DNA from: Alphaproteobacteria bacterium
GTDB lineage: Bacteria; Pseudomonadota; Alphaproteobacteria; Paracaedibacterales; VGCI01
Assembly (NCBI GenBank): GCA_019746225.1
Contig: JAIESE010000012.1
Coordinates: forward strand, 38,699-102,698
Direction: 5' to 3'
DNA: 64,000 nt
This document shows positions 1-7,960 of the stretch, piece by piece. The first letter of the stretch is position 1, and every line of letters starts with the position of its first letter. The notes beneath the pieces were generated by a model. That model was not told where the DNA came from. It made no database searches and saw only the letters and a program-made list of their open reading frames with translations. The position numbers and the translations under genes are program-made.

Positions 1-1
1 G

Positions 2-694
2 TATGGTCATGGTCCCATCGAGCCCCAAGCCTTGCAGGCATGTGCCACCCATCATCATGGGTTAAAGGGCTTGTCGCGGGAACGCATTGGCCATGAGTTT
101 ATGAAATTGTTGAGCGCCCCAAAGCCGCTTTTAAGCCTCACCCTCCTTCATCAGAAAAGCCTTGATTCATTTGTTGTGCCACAGCCCCTGAATCTTAAAG
201 CCATCGAGGCTCTTCTCGCCTTTGGAGAGCCCACAAGTGTGATGTGCCGTCTGGCCGCCCTGTCGTTGCCAAATATTGACGTCAAAGGTGCCAGCACAGC
301 TTTGCGTCTTTCTCGTGATCAAAGGCAGTATCTTCATGATTGTGTCATGCGCCTTGATTCTTATCCGAGTTCAGAGAGGACCATCTATCGGAATCTCTAT
401 CAAGATGGCGTCTCGCTTTTCAAGGATTTCACCCTATTGAGCTTGTGTGTAGGCTCGTTGAGCGCGTCCGCCTCGATTCAGCGCGAGGCTTTCAAAATAG
501 CCGCCTCTTGGCATTCCCCAACGTTTCCGATTCAGGGAAAGGACTTGGTGGATATGGGTGTTATAGCTGGCCCAAAGCTGGGAGAGCTCCTAAAAGCTTG
601 CGAGTCCTGGTGGATTGATCAAGGCTTTTTCCCTGATCGAGAGGCTTGTTTGGCGTGGGTGAGGGACGCTGAGTCTCAAGAAAAAAGTAAATAA
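2..694 (+). CDS. cca: CCA tRNA nucleotidyltransferase, C-terminal part (5' end outside window)
   Basis: This is the C-terminal portion of a class II CCA-adding enzyme (poly(A) polymerase family), which builds or repairs the 3' CCA of tRNAs. The frame is open from base 2 with no stop, so the TTG at 32 is an internal codon and the catalytic head domain lies to the left of the window. What is visible is the helical neck/body/tail: the segment LSRERIGHEFMKLL and a tail with FPIQGKDLVDMGVIAGPKLG followed by a WWIDQGF element, both typical of the alphaproteobacterial enzymes. A tRNA gene follows about 90 bases downstream. Family assignment is confident; the nucleotide specificity cannot be judged without the head domain. 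Confidence 0.82.
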   Translation, partial: YGHGPIEPQALQACATHHHGLKGLSRERIGHEFMKLLSAPKPLLSLTLLHQKSLDSFVVPQPLNLKAIEALLAFGEPTSVMCRLAALSLPNIDVKGASTALRLSRDQRQYLHDCVMRLDSYPSSERTIYRNLYQDGVSLFKDFTLLSLCVGSLSASASIQREAFKIAASWHSPTFPIQGKDLVDMGVIAGPKLGELLKACESWWIDQGFFPDREACLAWVRDAESQEKSK

Positions 695-784
695 ATCCCC
701 TTATTTTCCGTACCCTTAGCATTTTACATCTAGACATCTGGCTCCAGATTTATTATGCATGGGAAGCCTGATGTGTAAACGTAT

Positions 785-860
785 GCCCAGATAGCTCAGT
801 TGGTAGAGCAAGGGATTGAAAATCCCTGTGTCGCTGGTTCGATTCCGGCTCTGGGCACCA
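785..860 (+). tRNA. tRNA-Phe (anticodon GAA)
   Basis: The 76-nt sequence folds into a full cloverleaf: acceptor arms GCCCAGA and TCTGGGC, D arm GCTC/GAGC, anticodon arm AGGGA/TCCCT around the loop TTGAAAA (anticodon GAA, phenylalanine), and T arm GCTGG/CCGGC with loop TTCGATT. A discriminator A is followed by an encoded CCA at 858-860. Confidence 0.97.
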
Positions 861-978
861 TTAATTGTTCTCGAGTTTTTCCTTCAATTGTAGATGAGGT
901 AATTTTTATTTATCTTGTAAATTCTCTTAAGAAGTGCTTAAATAAGAAGCAATAAAACAGCGTGGGTATAAATAAATA

Positions 979-1191
979 ATGCCGTTAGAGCCAAGTGTCG
1001 TTGTAGAATTACAGCACAAGCTGGATAAGTTGAAAAAGGAAGATCGTCAACTCGAAGACGAGATTGCACAACTGTCTCTTCAAGGCCTCAATGACGATAT
1101 TCAAGTTTTTCGCTTAAAGAAACGCCGCATCATGGTTAAAGAACAAATCCAAAAAATCGACGCTCTCCTCGTTCCTGACATTATCGCTTAA
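979..1191 (+). CDS. DUF465 (YdcH-like) small helical protein
   Basis: A 70-residue, highly charged protein made almost entirely of two predicted helices (LQHKLDKLKKEDRQLEDEI and an RLKKRRIMVKEQI stretch), matching the layout of the DUF465/YdcH family common in proteobacteria. No enzymatic motif, signal peptide or membrane segment is present, and the family's function is not established. It stands alone between tRNA-Phe and the rubrerythrin gene, with a weak ribosome-binding site. A short coiled-coil hairpin that binds another protein or RNA is plausible but inferred. Confidence 0.75.
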   Translation: MPLEPSVVVELQHKLDKLKKEDRQLEDEIAQLSLQGLNDDIQVFRLKKRRIMVKEQIQKIDALLVPDIIA

Positions 1192-1310
1192 AGTATAAAG
1201 CTTTTCATTTCAATACATATCATTTTACATTTAAAACCTCTAATATCTTGACGTGAGGCCTGGTTTAGCTGATAGTATGCATTGAAATTGTTTAATTAAA
1301 GGAGAATAAG

Positions 1311-1727
1311 ATGGCTTTAAAAGGAAGCAAGACAGAAGCAAATTTGAAAGAAGCCTTTTCAGGCGAATCTCAAGCCAATCGCCGGTATTTGTATTTCGCA
1401 CAAAAAGCGGACGTTGAAGGCTACAACGATGTGGCGAGCGTATTCCGCTCTACCGCCGAAGGCGAAACTGGTCATGCCCATGGTCACTTGGAATTCTTGG
1501 AAGCGGTCGGCGATCCGGCAACAGGCTTGCCGATTGGGGATACGACCCTAAATTTGAAGGCTGCTATTGCTGGGGAGACCCATGAATATACAGATATGTA
1601 TCCAGGTATGGCTCGTACTGCCCGTGAAGAAGGTTTTGAAGAGATTGCTGATTGGTTTGAGACATTGGGCAAGGCTGAGCGTTCCCACGCCGGTCGCTTC
1701 CAACGTGCTTTGGAGACCATGAGCTGA
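1311..1727 (+). CDS. Rubrerythrin (diiron domain only)
   Basis: A 138-residue ferritin-like protein. Glutamates expected to bind the diiron centre are visible in [40 protein letters not shown] and [10 protein letters not shown]. It lacks the C-terminal rubredoxin (CxxC) domain of classical rubrerythrins, as many alphaproteobacterial versions do. The family reduces hydrogen peroxide in the cytoplasm. A strong Shine-Dalgarno sequence (AAAGGAG, six bases before ATG) supports the start. It is followed by an Fe-S protein and a DUF3501 protein, a recurrent three-gene grouping thought to act in peroxide or redox stress. A hairpin made of a dispersed-repeat core sits just after the stop. Confidence 0.93.
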   Translation: MALKGSKTEANLKEAFSGESQANRRYLYFAQKADVEGYNDVASVFRSTAEGETGHAHGHLEFLEAVGDPATGLPIGDTTLNLKAAIAGETHEYTDMYPGMARTAREEGFEEIADWFETLGKAERSHAGRFQRALETMS

Positions 1728-1755
1728 GGTTGATTTAGCTTTCTGAAGCGCCAGA

Positions 1756-1798
1756 TTGTATTCTTACCCCTCCCCTTGTGGGAGAGGTAAGAATACAA
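1756..1798. repeat. Solo CCTCTCCC-core palindrome behind rubrerythrin
   Basis: Arms of 19 bases (TTGTATTCTTACC... and ...GGTAAGAATACAA) flank the core TCCCCTTGTGGGAGAGG, with one mismatch between arms. The core is the same as in the larger repeats at 22411, 50216 and 53012. Its position 29 bases after the rubrerythrin stop means the transcript would end in, or pass through, a strong hairpin, though no T-run follows. Confidence 0.8.
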
Positions 1799-1877
1799 AA
1801 TCATTTATTCTAACTTCCCCCCTCGCGCCAATTCAATTATCATCTGCTTAAGAACACGACAAAAAGGTAAAACCTGT

Positions 1878-3179
1878 ATGCGTCACCCCATTGACTGGAC
1901 CCATCCTGATTATTTGAACCCGGAAAAGCTAGATGAAGAAGTGCGTCGGGTCTTTGACATATGTCATGGATGCCGCCGTTGCTTTAATTTATGTGATACC
2001 TTCCCCCGATTGTTTGATCTCGTGGACGAGTCCCCAACGGGTGAGCTTGATTCCGTTAAAAGCGAAGACTTTGCCCCCGTTGTTGAGGCGTGCACCTTGT
2101 GTGACTTGTGCTTTGCGTCGAAATGTCCCTACATTCCTCCTCATGAGTTCAACCTCGATTTTCCTCACCTGATGTTGCGGTATCGGGCGCTCGAATTATC
2201 CCAAGGTAAAGTCCCTTTTACGAAAAAAGTGATGGCAAAAACGGATCAGACCGGCGCGATTGGTACGATTGTGTCACCGCTAGCCAACTGGGCCACAAAA
2301 GAGGGAAATGCCCTTACGCGTCCTTTGATGGAAAAGACCCTTGGTATTCATCGAGATGCCGCGTTGCCCAAGTTTCAATCTTCTACTCTTGTTCGTCAAA
2401 CAAAGGACCCGTTGCCCCTCAATACGAGCGCTGCGGCTTATGGGCGCAAAGTCGCGATTTACGCAACGTGTTATGGTAATTATAATGATCCGAAAATTGG
2501 CCTTGCTACCCGAAAAGTCCTTGCCCATAACGGGGTTGAAACACAAGTTGTCTATCCAGGGTGTTGTGGCATGCCTCTTCTTGAACAAGGGAATCTAGAA
2601 GCGGTCGCAAAGGCCGCCCGTAACGTTGCCAAAGAGATGCGCCCCTGGATTGATCAGGGGTATGAGGTGATTGCCCTTGTTCCTTCATGTGCGCTGATGT
2701 TGAAATCAGAATGGCCATTGATTGTGCCGGATGATGAGAATGTGCAAGTGTTAAGCAAAGCAACCCGAGATATTAGTGAATATATGGTTGCTCTTTCGAA
2801 AGAACCTGGATTGGAACCCGGTCTTAAACCGTTGACAGAAGGGGTCACGGTTCATATTGCGTGCCATGCTCGGGCTCAAAATATCGGTCAAAAGGCCACG
2901 GATTTGCTGCGGTTGATTCCGGATATCGATCTCCAAGTGATTGAGCGATGTTCGGGTCATGGCGGTGCGTGGGGGGTGATGGCTGAGAACTTTGACATAG
3001 CCCTTAAAGTGGGTAAACCTGTGGCGCAAAGTGCCCTTAAATCGGAAAATCGACTTGTGCTATCGGAATGTCCTCTCGCGGCTACCCATATTCGCCAGGG
3101 GATGGAGAAGTTGGATGAAAGGGCTGTTGTAGAAGAAGCCCACCCGATAGAAATTTTCGCCCGTGCCTATGGCCTGTAA
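1878..3179 (+). CDS. GlpC/HdrD-like Fe-S oxidoreductase (heterodisulfide reductase-related)
   Basis: A 433-residue soluble iron-sulfur protein. Near the N-terminus it carries two ferredoxin-like cysteine clusters, CHGCRRCFNLC and CTLCDLCFASKCP, expected to hold 4Fe-4S centres. Two CCG-type segments follow: one canonical (YATCYGNY...PGCCGMPLLEQG) and one degenerate (IACHARAQN...ERCSGHGG), in which CCG is replaced by CSGHGG. This is the GlpC/HdrD fold that passes electrons between quinones, flavins or thiols. It lies between rubrerythrin and a DUF3501 gene (15-base gap), so it may supply electrons for peroxide reduction; that partner role is inferred. The ATG at 1878 follows an AAGGT site. Confidence 0.9.
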   Translation: MRHPIDWTHPDYLNPEKLDEEVRRVFDICHGCRRCFNLCDTFPRLFDLVDESPTGELDSVKSEDFAPVVEACTLCDLCFASKCPYIPPHEFNLDFPHLMLRYRALELSQGKVPFTKKVMAKTDQTGAIGTIVSPLANWATKEGNALTRPLMEKTLGIHRDAALPKFQSSTLVRQTKDPLPLNTSAAAYGRKVAIYATCYGNYNDPKIGLATRKVLAHNGVETQVVYPGCCGMPLLEQGNLEAVAKAARNVAKEMRPWIDQGYEVIALVPSCALMLKSEWPLIVPDDENVQVLSKATRDISEYMVALSKEPGLEPGLKPLTEGVTVHIACHARAQNIGQKATDLLRLIPDIDLQVIERCSGHGGAWGVMAENFDIALKVGKPVAQSALKSENRLVLSECPLAATHIRQGMEKLDERAVVEEAHPIEIFARAYGL

Positions 3180-3194
3180 CAGAAGAAGAAAAAA

Positions 3195-3782
3195 ATGAAG
3201 AAACGCATCACCAAAGAAGACCTGTTGCCTCTTGAGGAATTTACGAAGATCCGTGCCACCAAGCGCCAAGAGACGATCTCGATCAAGAAGAATCGCCGGC
3301 TTCCATTGGGTCAAGAAGCCACGCTTTTCTTTGAGAATTACGACACTTTGTGGTGGCAAATTCAAGAAATGCTCTACATCGAAAAGGGAGGCGACGCACA
3401 AGCAGAAGATGAGCTCCTTGCCTACAATCCTCTGTTGCCACAAGGGCAAGAGCTGGTTGCCACCTTTATGATTGAAATCGATGACCCTGTCCGTCGCGCC
3501 CAAGTGTTGGGCGTGCTGGGGGGCATTGAATATCATTTGACCATCCGCTTTTGTAACCATATTTTGAAGGGAGCGCCTGAAGAGGACCCGAGTCGCACGA
3601 CAGAGTCCGGTAAGACTTCGGCCATCCACTTTATTCATTGGGTGTTTTCAAAGGATCAGATCGCTGACTTTTCGAAGCCTCATCAAGACATTGTCGTTGA
3701 AATTACCCATCCTCAATTCACCATTAAAACGCTCATGCCCGAGGCTGTACGGGCTGCTTTGCAAGGTGATTTTGAGGAGTGA
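3195..3782 (+). CDS. DUF3501 family protein
   Basis: A 195-residue soluble protein matching the DUF3501 pattern: it starts KKRITKEDLLPLEEF, continues with an ENYDTLWWQIQEMLYIEKGG segment and ends in a beta-rich C-terminal half. Members occur almost always beside rubrerythrin and the Fe-S protein found here, and the function is unknown. It starts 15 bases after the Fe-S gene and is very probably co-transcribed. There is no signal peptide or membrane segment. A role in assembly or control of the rubrerythrin redox module is a reasonable guess, nothing more. Confidence 0.85.
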   Translation: MKKRITKEDLLPLEEFTKIRATKRQETISIKKNRRLPLGQEATLFFENYDTLWWQIQEMLYIEKGGDAQAEDELLAYNPLLPQGQELVATFMIEIDDPVRRAQVLGVLGGIEYHLTIRFCNHILKGAPEEDPSRTTESGKTSAIHFIHWVFSKDQIADFSKPHQDIVVEITHPQFTIKTLMPEAVRAALQGDFEE

Positions 3783-3973
3783 TAAAATAAATTCGTCGCT
3801 AGAGTTAATTAAGGAAAAATACGCGTAAAATCGAAGGTTTTTTTTCACTCCCCGTTATTGATTCCTTTACCTTTGATGGTTAAAGTTAAAGATATGGGTT
3901 AAGACTAAAAAGTATTTTACGACAAGCCTCGACAGCGCCTCAAAGCTGTTGTTTAGAATTTGAAGGAAGAAAA

Positions 3974-5296
3974 ATGACCATGGTGGCACCGAAGACCCAA
4001 ACATTGGCTCAATTGAGTTACCAAGGAAAAACCATTGATCTTCCTGTTTATTTTGGTACGGATGGCCCGGGTGTCTTGGATCTTCAGGGTCTATATAATG
4101 AGACGGGGTTGTTTACCTTTGACCCGGGTTTTGTTTCAACAGCCAGCTGTCGCTCTGAAATTACTTTTATTGATGGCACCAAAGGGATGTTGCTCTATCG
4201 AGGCTATCCCATTCAACAATTGGCTGAAAAGAGCGATTTTATGGAAGTGGCGTATCTTCTTCTTTACGGAGATTTGCCAACATCCTCTCAAAAAGACGAA
4301 TTTGTTCAAGCGATCAATAAGCATACCCTTGTACATGAACAGGTGAGTGCCTTTTACCGTGGGTTCCGCCGAGATGCCCACCCCATGGCCATTATGGTCG
4401 GCGTGGTTGGCGCCTTATCATCCTTTTATCACGACAGCTTAGACATTCAAGATCCCGCTCAACGTCACATTGCAGCCTTGCGGCTCATTGCTAAGATGCC
4501 AACACTGGCCGGAATGGCTTATAAATATTCTATTGGTCAGCCGTTTGTGTACCCTCAAAATCACCTCTCTTATTCTGAAAACATGTTGAATATGTTTTTC
4601 TCAACACCAGCTGAACCTTATAAAATTAATCCCGTGTGGGCAAAGGCCATTGATCGCATCCTTATTTTGCATGCGGATCATGAGCAAAATGCGTCTACCT
4701 CAACCATTCGCTTGGCGGGCTCTAGTGGTGCGAACCCCTTTGCCTGCATCGCAGCCGGTATTGCGGCGCTATGGGGCCCAGCCCATGGAGGCGCTAATGA
4801 GGCGGTTTTAGGAATGTTGGATGAAATTGGAACCATTGATCGCATCCCGGAATACATCAATCGGGCCAAAGATAAAGGCGACCCCTTCCGGTTGATGGGA
4901 TTTGGGCACCGCGTTTATAAGAGCTATGACCCTCGAGCCACTGTGTTGCGCGAGACGTGTCATGAAATTATGGCGGATCTGGGGATTGAAAATCATCCCA
5001 CTCTCCAACTTGCCATGGAGCTGGAACGCATCGCTTTGGCGGATGACTATTTTATTGAGAAAAAGCTTTATCCCAATGTGGATTTCTACTCAGGGATTAT
5101 TTTTAAAGCGATGGGCATTCCGGTGACAATGTTTACCGTCCTGTTTGCCATTGCGCGAACCGTTGGGTGGATTTCTCAATGGAAAGAAATGATTGCCGAT
5201 CCGTTGCAAAAGATCGGTCGTCCTCGTCAGTTGTATGTTGGTAAAGGGTATAGGGACTATGTTCCTATGGAAAAACGTTTGGAGGAGAGAAAATGA
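3974..5296 (+). CDS. gltA: Citrate synthase (type II)
   Basis: A 440-residue hexameric-type citrate synthase that condenses acetyl-CoA with oxaloacetate at the entry of the TCA cycle. The catalytic triad is visible: His271 in GPAHGGAN, His312 in GFGHRVYK and Asp370 in NVDFYSGI. The oxaloacetate-binding block [13 protein letters not shown] is intact. The ATG follows a GAAGGAAG site. The stop codon overlaps the start of a 66-residue membrane protein (ATGA), which suggests translational coupling. Length and motifs are normal for the Gram-negative enzyme. Confidence 0.98.
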   Translation: MTMVAPKTQTLAQLSYQGKTIDLPVYFGTDGPGVLDLQGLYNETGLFTFDPGFVSTASCRSEITFIDGTKGMLLYRGYPIQQLAEKSDFMEVAYLLLYGDLPTSSQKDEFVQAINKHTLVHEQVSAFYRGFRRDAHPMAIMVGVVGALSSFYHDSLDIQDPAQRHIAALRLIAKMPTLAGMAYKYSIGQPFVYPQNHLSYSENMLNMFFSTPAEPYKINPVWAKAIDRILILHADHEQNASTSTIRLAGSSGANPFACIAAGIAALWGPAHGGANEAVLGMLDEIGTIDRIPEYINRAKDKGDPFRLMGFGHRVYKSYDPRATVLRETCHEIMADLGIENHPTLQLAMELERIALADDYFIEKKLYPNVDFYSGIIFKAMGIPVTMFTVLFAIARTVGWISQWKEMIADPLQKIGRPRQLYVGKGYRDYVPMEKRLEERK

Positions 5297-5493
5297 TAGA
5301 GACGAATACGAATAGAAGACGCACCTCAGACGATCGTTATGAAACATGTATTTCCGACCCAACCAAGAAAATGATTTATCAAATTATTCAGTCTTCAGCC
5401 AATGATAATTTGATGCCGGCAACCAAATGGTTTACCTGGCTGATTGCCTGGACCATTCTTGTGGGGGCAGCGCTCGCCTACGCTATATTTTAA
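5293..5493 (+). CDS. Small single-pass membrane protein coupled to gltA
   Basis: A 66-residue protein of no family I recognise. The first 40 residues are polar (several Arg, Asn and Thr), and the last 22 form one hydrophobic helix ([21 protein letters not shown]) ending at the C-terminus, so it looks tail-anchored in the inner membrane. Its ATG overlaps the gltA stop by four bases, and the gltA tail GGAGGAGAG acts as a strong Shine-Dalgarno sequence. That placement makes it likely to be translated with citrate synthase. Function unknown. Confidence 0.65.
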   Translation: MIETNTNRRRTSDDRYETCISDPTKKMIYQIIQSSANDNLMPATKWFTWLIAWTILVGAALAYAIF

Positions 5494-5613
5494 TTGGTAT
5501 TCTTAGAAGCAGATTTTAGCATATTACATTGCCAGATGAGGGCGTTCTCTCAATTTATTAATCAACGGCAATAAGGGTCAAAAAGAATGTTGGGAATACA
5601 GGGTAATGACCTT

Positions 5614-5646
5614 CCAACATCTTGATTTTTAAAATCAAGATGTTGG
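5614..5646. terminator. Perfect stem-loop between convergent genes
   Basis: CCAACATCTTGATTTT and its exact complement are separated by one T, giving 16-base arms. It lies between the gltA/small membrane protein unit on the plus strand and the minus-strand gene ending at 5659. There is no long T-run outside the stem on either side, although the inner part of the stem is T/A-rich. A bidirectional terminator is the simplest reading. Confidence 0.6.
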
Positions 5647-5658
5647 ATTCTTACGAAC

Positions 5659-6354
5659 TTATAATTTTTTAAAAGCTCTCTTAATATTTTGGCCTGCCTT
5701 TTCTAGGGCTTTCCCAGCATTGTGAGCTTCTTGCTCAACTGTTGGTCGAACCTCATTTTTCACAAAGCCTTCAAGGCGTTTTCCCTGAGTATCTGCGTCA
5801 ACTTTCGCTTTCGCTGTAAAGCCGTCTAGTCTTTTACCCAAGATTTCAAAATGGCCCACCTTTTTCTCATCTTTTTTTGCTACAACGAGTTCGTTTGGAA
5901 TAGCCGCAACGACTTCAGGCAACTTAAATTCCACTAGAAGAGAGCGTTGATTGGCTTCATCTATTATAATTCTGGATAGTTTCCCCTCTGCATCAGCTTC
6001 TTCCGCAAATGTTACGGGAACAGTGCCTTCAGAGACTTCTTTAAGAAAGGTTCTCATTGCCAGTGGTTTTGTTTCAGGGGGAAAGTATCCTAAGATTACA
6101 TTTCCATTTATAGGGCTATCTACTTTAAGTACACGATATTTTGCACCCTGTGGATTTATATCTGCAACGAAACTTACGTTATGATTTCCTTCCTCTTCAG
6201 CGACCTCTCCAACGAAGCTACGAAATGTCGAAGTGCGTGGCGTTAGAGGTGTATGTTCGGTAGCTTCAAGTGGCGTTAGGTTATCTAAGTCGATTGCTTG
6301 AACCGGCATGATTCCCAAAAGGGCAGGCAGGGTCCATTTAAATAGTTTCTTCAT
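5659..6354 (-). CDS. Exported protein of unknown function
   Basis: A 231-residue protein with a Sec-type signal peptide (KKLFKWTLPALLGIMPVQA, cleavage probably after AQA-like VQA). The mature part is mixed alpha/beta for about 140 residues. The C-terminal 70 residues are charged and helical with a repeated theme: KRLDGFTAKAKVD and KRLEGFVKNEVRP, then AGKALEKAGQNIKRAF. The start is well supported by AAGGAG seven bases upstream. I do not recognise a family. A periplasmic or membrane-associated location is likely. The tail resembles amphipathic helices of lipid- or membrane-binding proteins, but this is inference. Confidence 0.72.
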   Translation of the reverse strand: MKKLFKWTLPALLGIMPVQAIDLDNLTPLEATEHTPLTPRTSTFRSFVGEVAEEEGNHNVSFVADINPQGAKYRVLKVDSPINGNVILGYFPPETKPLAMRTFLKEVSEGTVPVTFAEEADAEGKLSRIIIDEANQRSLLVEFKLPEVVAAIPNELVVAKKDEKKVGHFEILGKRLDGFTAKAKVDADTQGKRLEGFVKNEVRPTVEQEAHNAGKALEKAGQNIKRAFKKL

Positions 6355-6521
6355 CGCGATTCTCCTTAATTGTTATATTAAAAACCTAATGGGATTTGTC
6401 TTTGCTCAAGTGCCAAGAACTGGTTATGAACCACTCATCATCCATTAGGGATAAGTATATATATCATGTAAAGGAATTAGTTACAACTTTACATATTTTT
6501 AAAATATTGAAATGTTCATTG

Positions 6522-6953
6522 TTAATCCTCATCCTCGCCAGTCATCCGACGCCCACGTTTTATATGACCCCGACGGGCCTTGCTCGCCAGGCGGGATTCT
6601 TTGGACGCTCTCGTAGGTTTACTGGGGATACGTTTTGTGGGGGGAATGGTTGCGCGAAGAATGAGCTCGGCCAAGCGTCGACGGGCATCCTGGCGATTTT
6701 GGTCTTGGCTGCGATAGCGTTGCGCCGTGATGATGAGGATGCCTTCTTTCGTAAGACGACTCCGGACCATCGCCAACAGGCGTTCCCGTATGTCTTCTGG
6801 CAAGGAAGCAGAGTGGCCGATATCAAAGCGAAGTTGCACAGCTGTAGACACCTTATTGACGTTTTGCCCGCCAGGTCCACTAGCTCGAATAAAGGATTCA
6901 CTGATTTCACGCTCATCAATAAAGAGTGTTGGCGTTATTTGCATATGACTCAA
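6522..6953 (-). CDS. arfB: Alternative ribosome-rescue factor ArfB (peptidyl-tRNA hydrolase)
   Basis: A 143-residue release-factor-like protein. It has the catalytic GGQ motif in ASGPGGQNVNKVSTAV and the domain-3 fold of RF1/RF2 but no codon-recognition domain. The C-terminal tail is basic (KRIPSKPTRASKESR, then KARRGHIKRGRR), the part that in E. coli YaeJ enters the empty mRNA channel. It frees ribosomes stalled on non-stop mRNAs by hydrolysing peptidyl-tRNA. It is transcribed divergently from the terC gene across a 65-80 base gap. Length and motif order fit the family well. Confidence 0.95.
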   Translation of the reverse strand: MSHMQITPTLFIDEREISESFIRASGPGGQNVNKVSTAVQLRFDIGHSASLPEDIRERLLAMVRSRLTKEGILIITAQRYRSQDQNRQDARRRLAELILRATIPPTKRIPSKPTRASKESRLASKARRGHIKRGRRMTGEDED

Positions 6954-7033
6954 GCCCTCTGGTTATTGTCTAAATTCAAGTCTATGATAGACTTATTAAC
7001 AGAAGTATACCAAGAATATTGAAAGGCCTCGTT

Positions 7034-7960
7034 ATGGGAACTACTCCGGCATTTTGGATCATCTTCAATGTCCTCGTACTCGCAATGCTTTGGCTTGATC
7101 TGCGTGTTTTTCATAGAGAAGCCCATGTTGTCAATGCTCGGGAAGCCTTAAGATGGTCCTTGGTTTGGGTTCTCATATCTTTGGGGTTTGCGGCGGGTCT
7201 CTACTTCTTTATGGGCCACGACAAAGGCATGGAGTTTTTGGCAGGATATATCGTTGAGAAATCCTTAAGCATCGATAATATATTTGTTTTTTCCCTTGTT
7301 TTTCAATCTCTTCATATTCCTCTAAAATATCAACATCGGGTATTGTTCTGGGGAATTATCGGTGCCCTTATCTTAAGGGCATTGATGATCTGGTTCGGCC
7401 TTGCCCTTATTTCATACTTTCATCCGATCCTTTATTTATTAGGGGCATTTCTTGTATTCACAGGCCTCAAGATACTTTTAATGCCAGAAAAGCCACGCAA
7501 TCTTGAAACACACCCCCTCATACTGTTTTTACAACGGTATATTCCCCTCACCAATAAAATAGAGGGGCAACAGCTTTGGTTAAAAGTCAAAGGTAAAGGA
7601 TGGACGGCAACGCCTTTATTTTTAGCTTTAGCTCTCATTGAATTTTCTGATCTTATTTTTGCCATTGACTCTATCCCCGCTATTTTTGCCATAACCCTTG
7701 ATCCATTCATCGTCTATACATCCAATGTCTTTGCAATTTTAGGGTTGCGATCCCTCTACTTTCTATTAGCTGACGCAGTTGTAAAATTTACCTATTTAAA
7801 ACCTGGGGTTTCTCTTATTCTATGTTTTGTGGGGATAAAAATGATGATTATGGATATCTATAAAATTCCAACGGAATGGTCATTATTCGTGATAATATCA
7901 ATTTTGGGGGGGAGCATTTTGCTCTCCTATTTTAAAGGGGATGAAAAGTGCCCCAAATAG
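7034..7960 (+). CDS. TerC/Alx family integral membrane protein
   Basis: A polytopic inner-membrane protein of 308 residues counted from the ATG at 7034. I prefer this start to the TTG at 7019 because GAAAGG lies seven bases before it. Eight or nine hydrophobic helices are seen. Typical TerC features are EKSLSIDNIFVF and EFSDLIFAIDSIPAIFAIT, two acidic motifs inside helices. The family is linked to metal (notably manganese) export and to tellurite or alkaline pH responses; the substrate here cannot be read from sequence. Its 3' end overlaps the GTG start of cckA by 13 bases. Confidence 0.93.
   Translation: MGTTPAFWIIFNVLVLAMLWLDLRVFHREAHVVNAREALRWSLVWVLISLGFAAGLYFFMGHDKGMEFLAGYIVEKSLSIDNIFVFSLVFQSLHIPLKYQHRVLFWGIIGALILRALMIWFGLALISYFHPILYLLGAFLVFTGLKILLMPEKPRNLETHPLILFLQRYIPLTNKIEGQQLWLKVKGKGWTATPLFLALALIEFSDLIFAIDSIPAIFAITLDPFIVYTSNVFAILGLRSLYFLLADAVVKFTYLKPGVSLILCFVGIKMMIMDIYKIPTEWSLFVIISILGGSILLSYFKGDEKCPK

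Noticed and set aside
1484-1804. Minus-strand ORF over rubrerythrin
   Set aside because: Antisense shadow that begins in the palindromic repeat; no ribosome-binding site or family.
6396-7022. 208-residue plus-strand ORF over arfB
   Set aside because: It runs antisense to a clear ArfB gene with the GGQ motif; its sequence has no recognisable domain.
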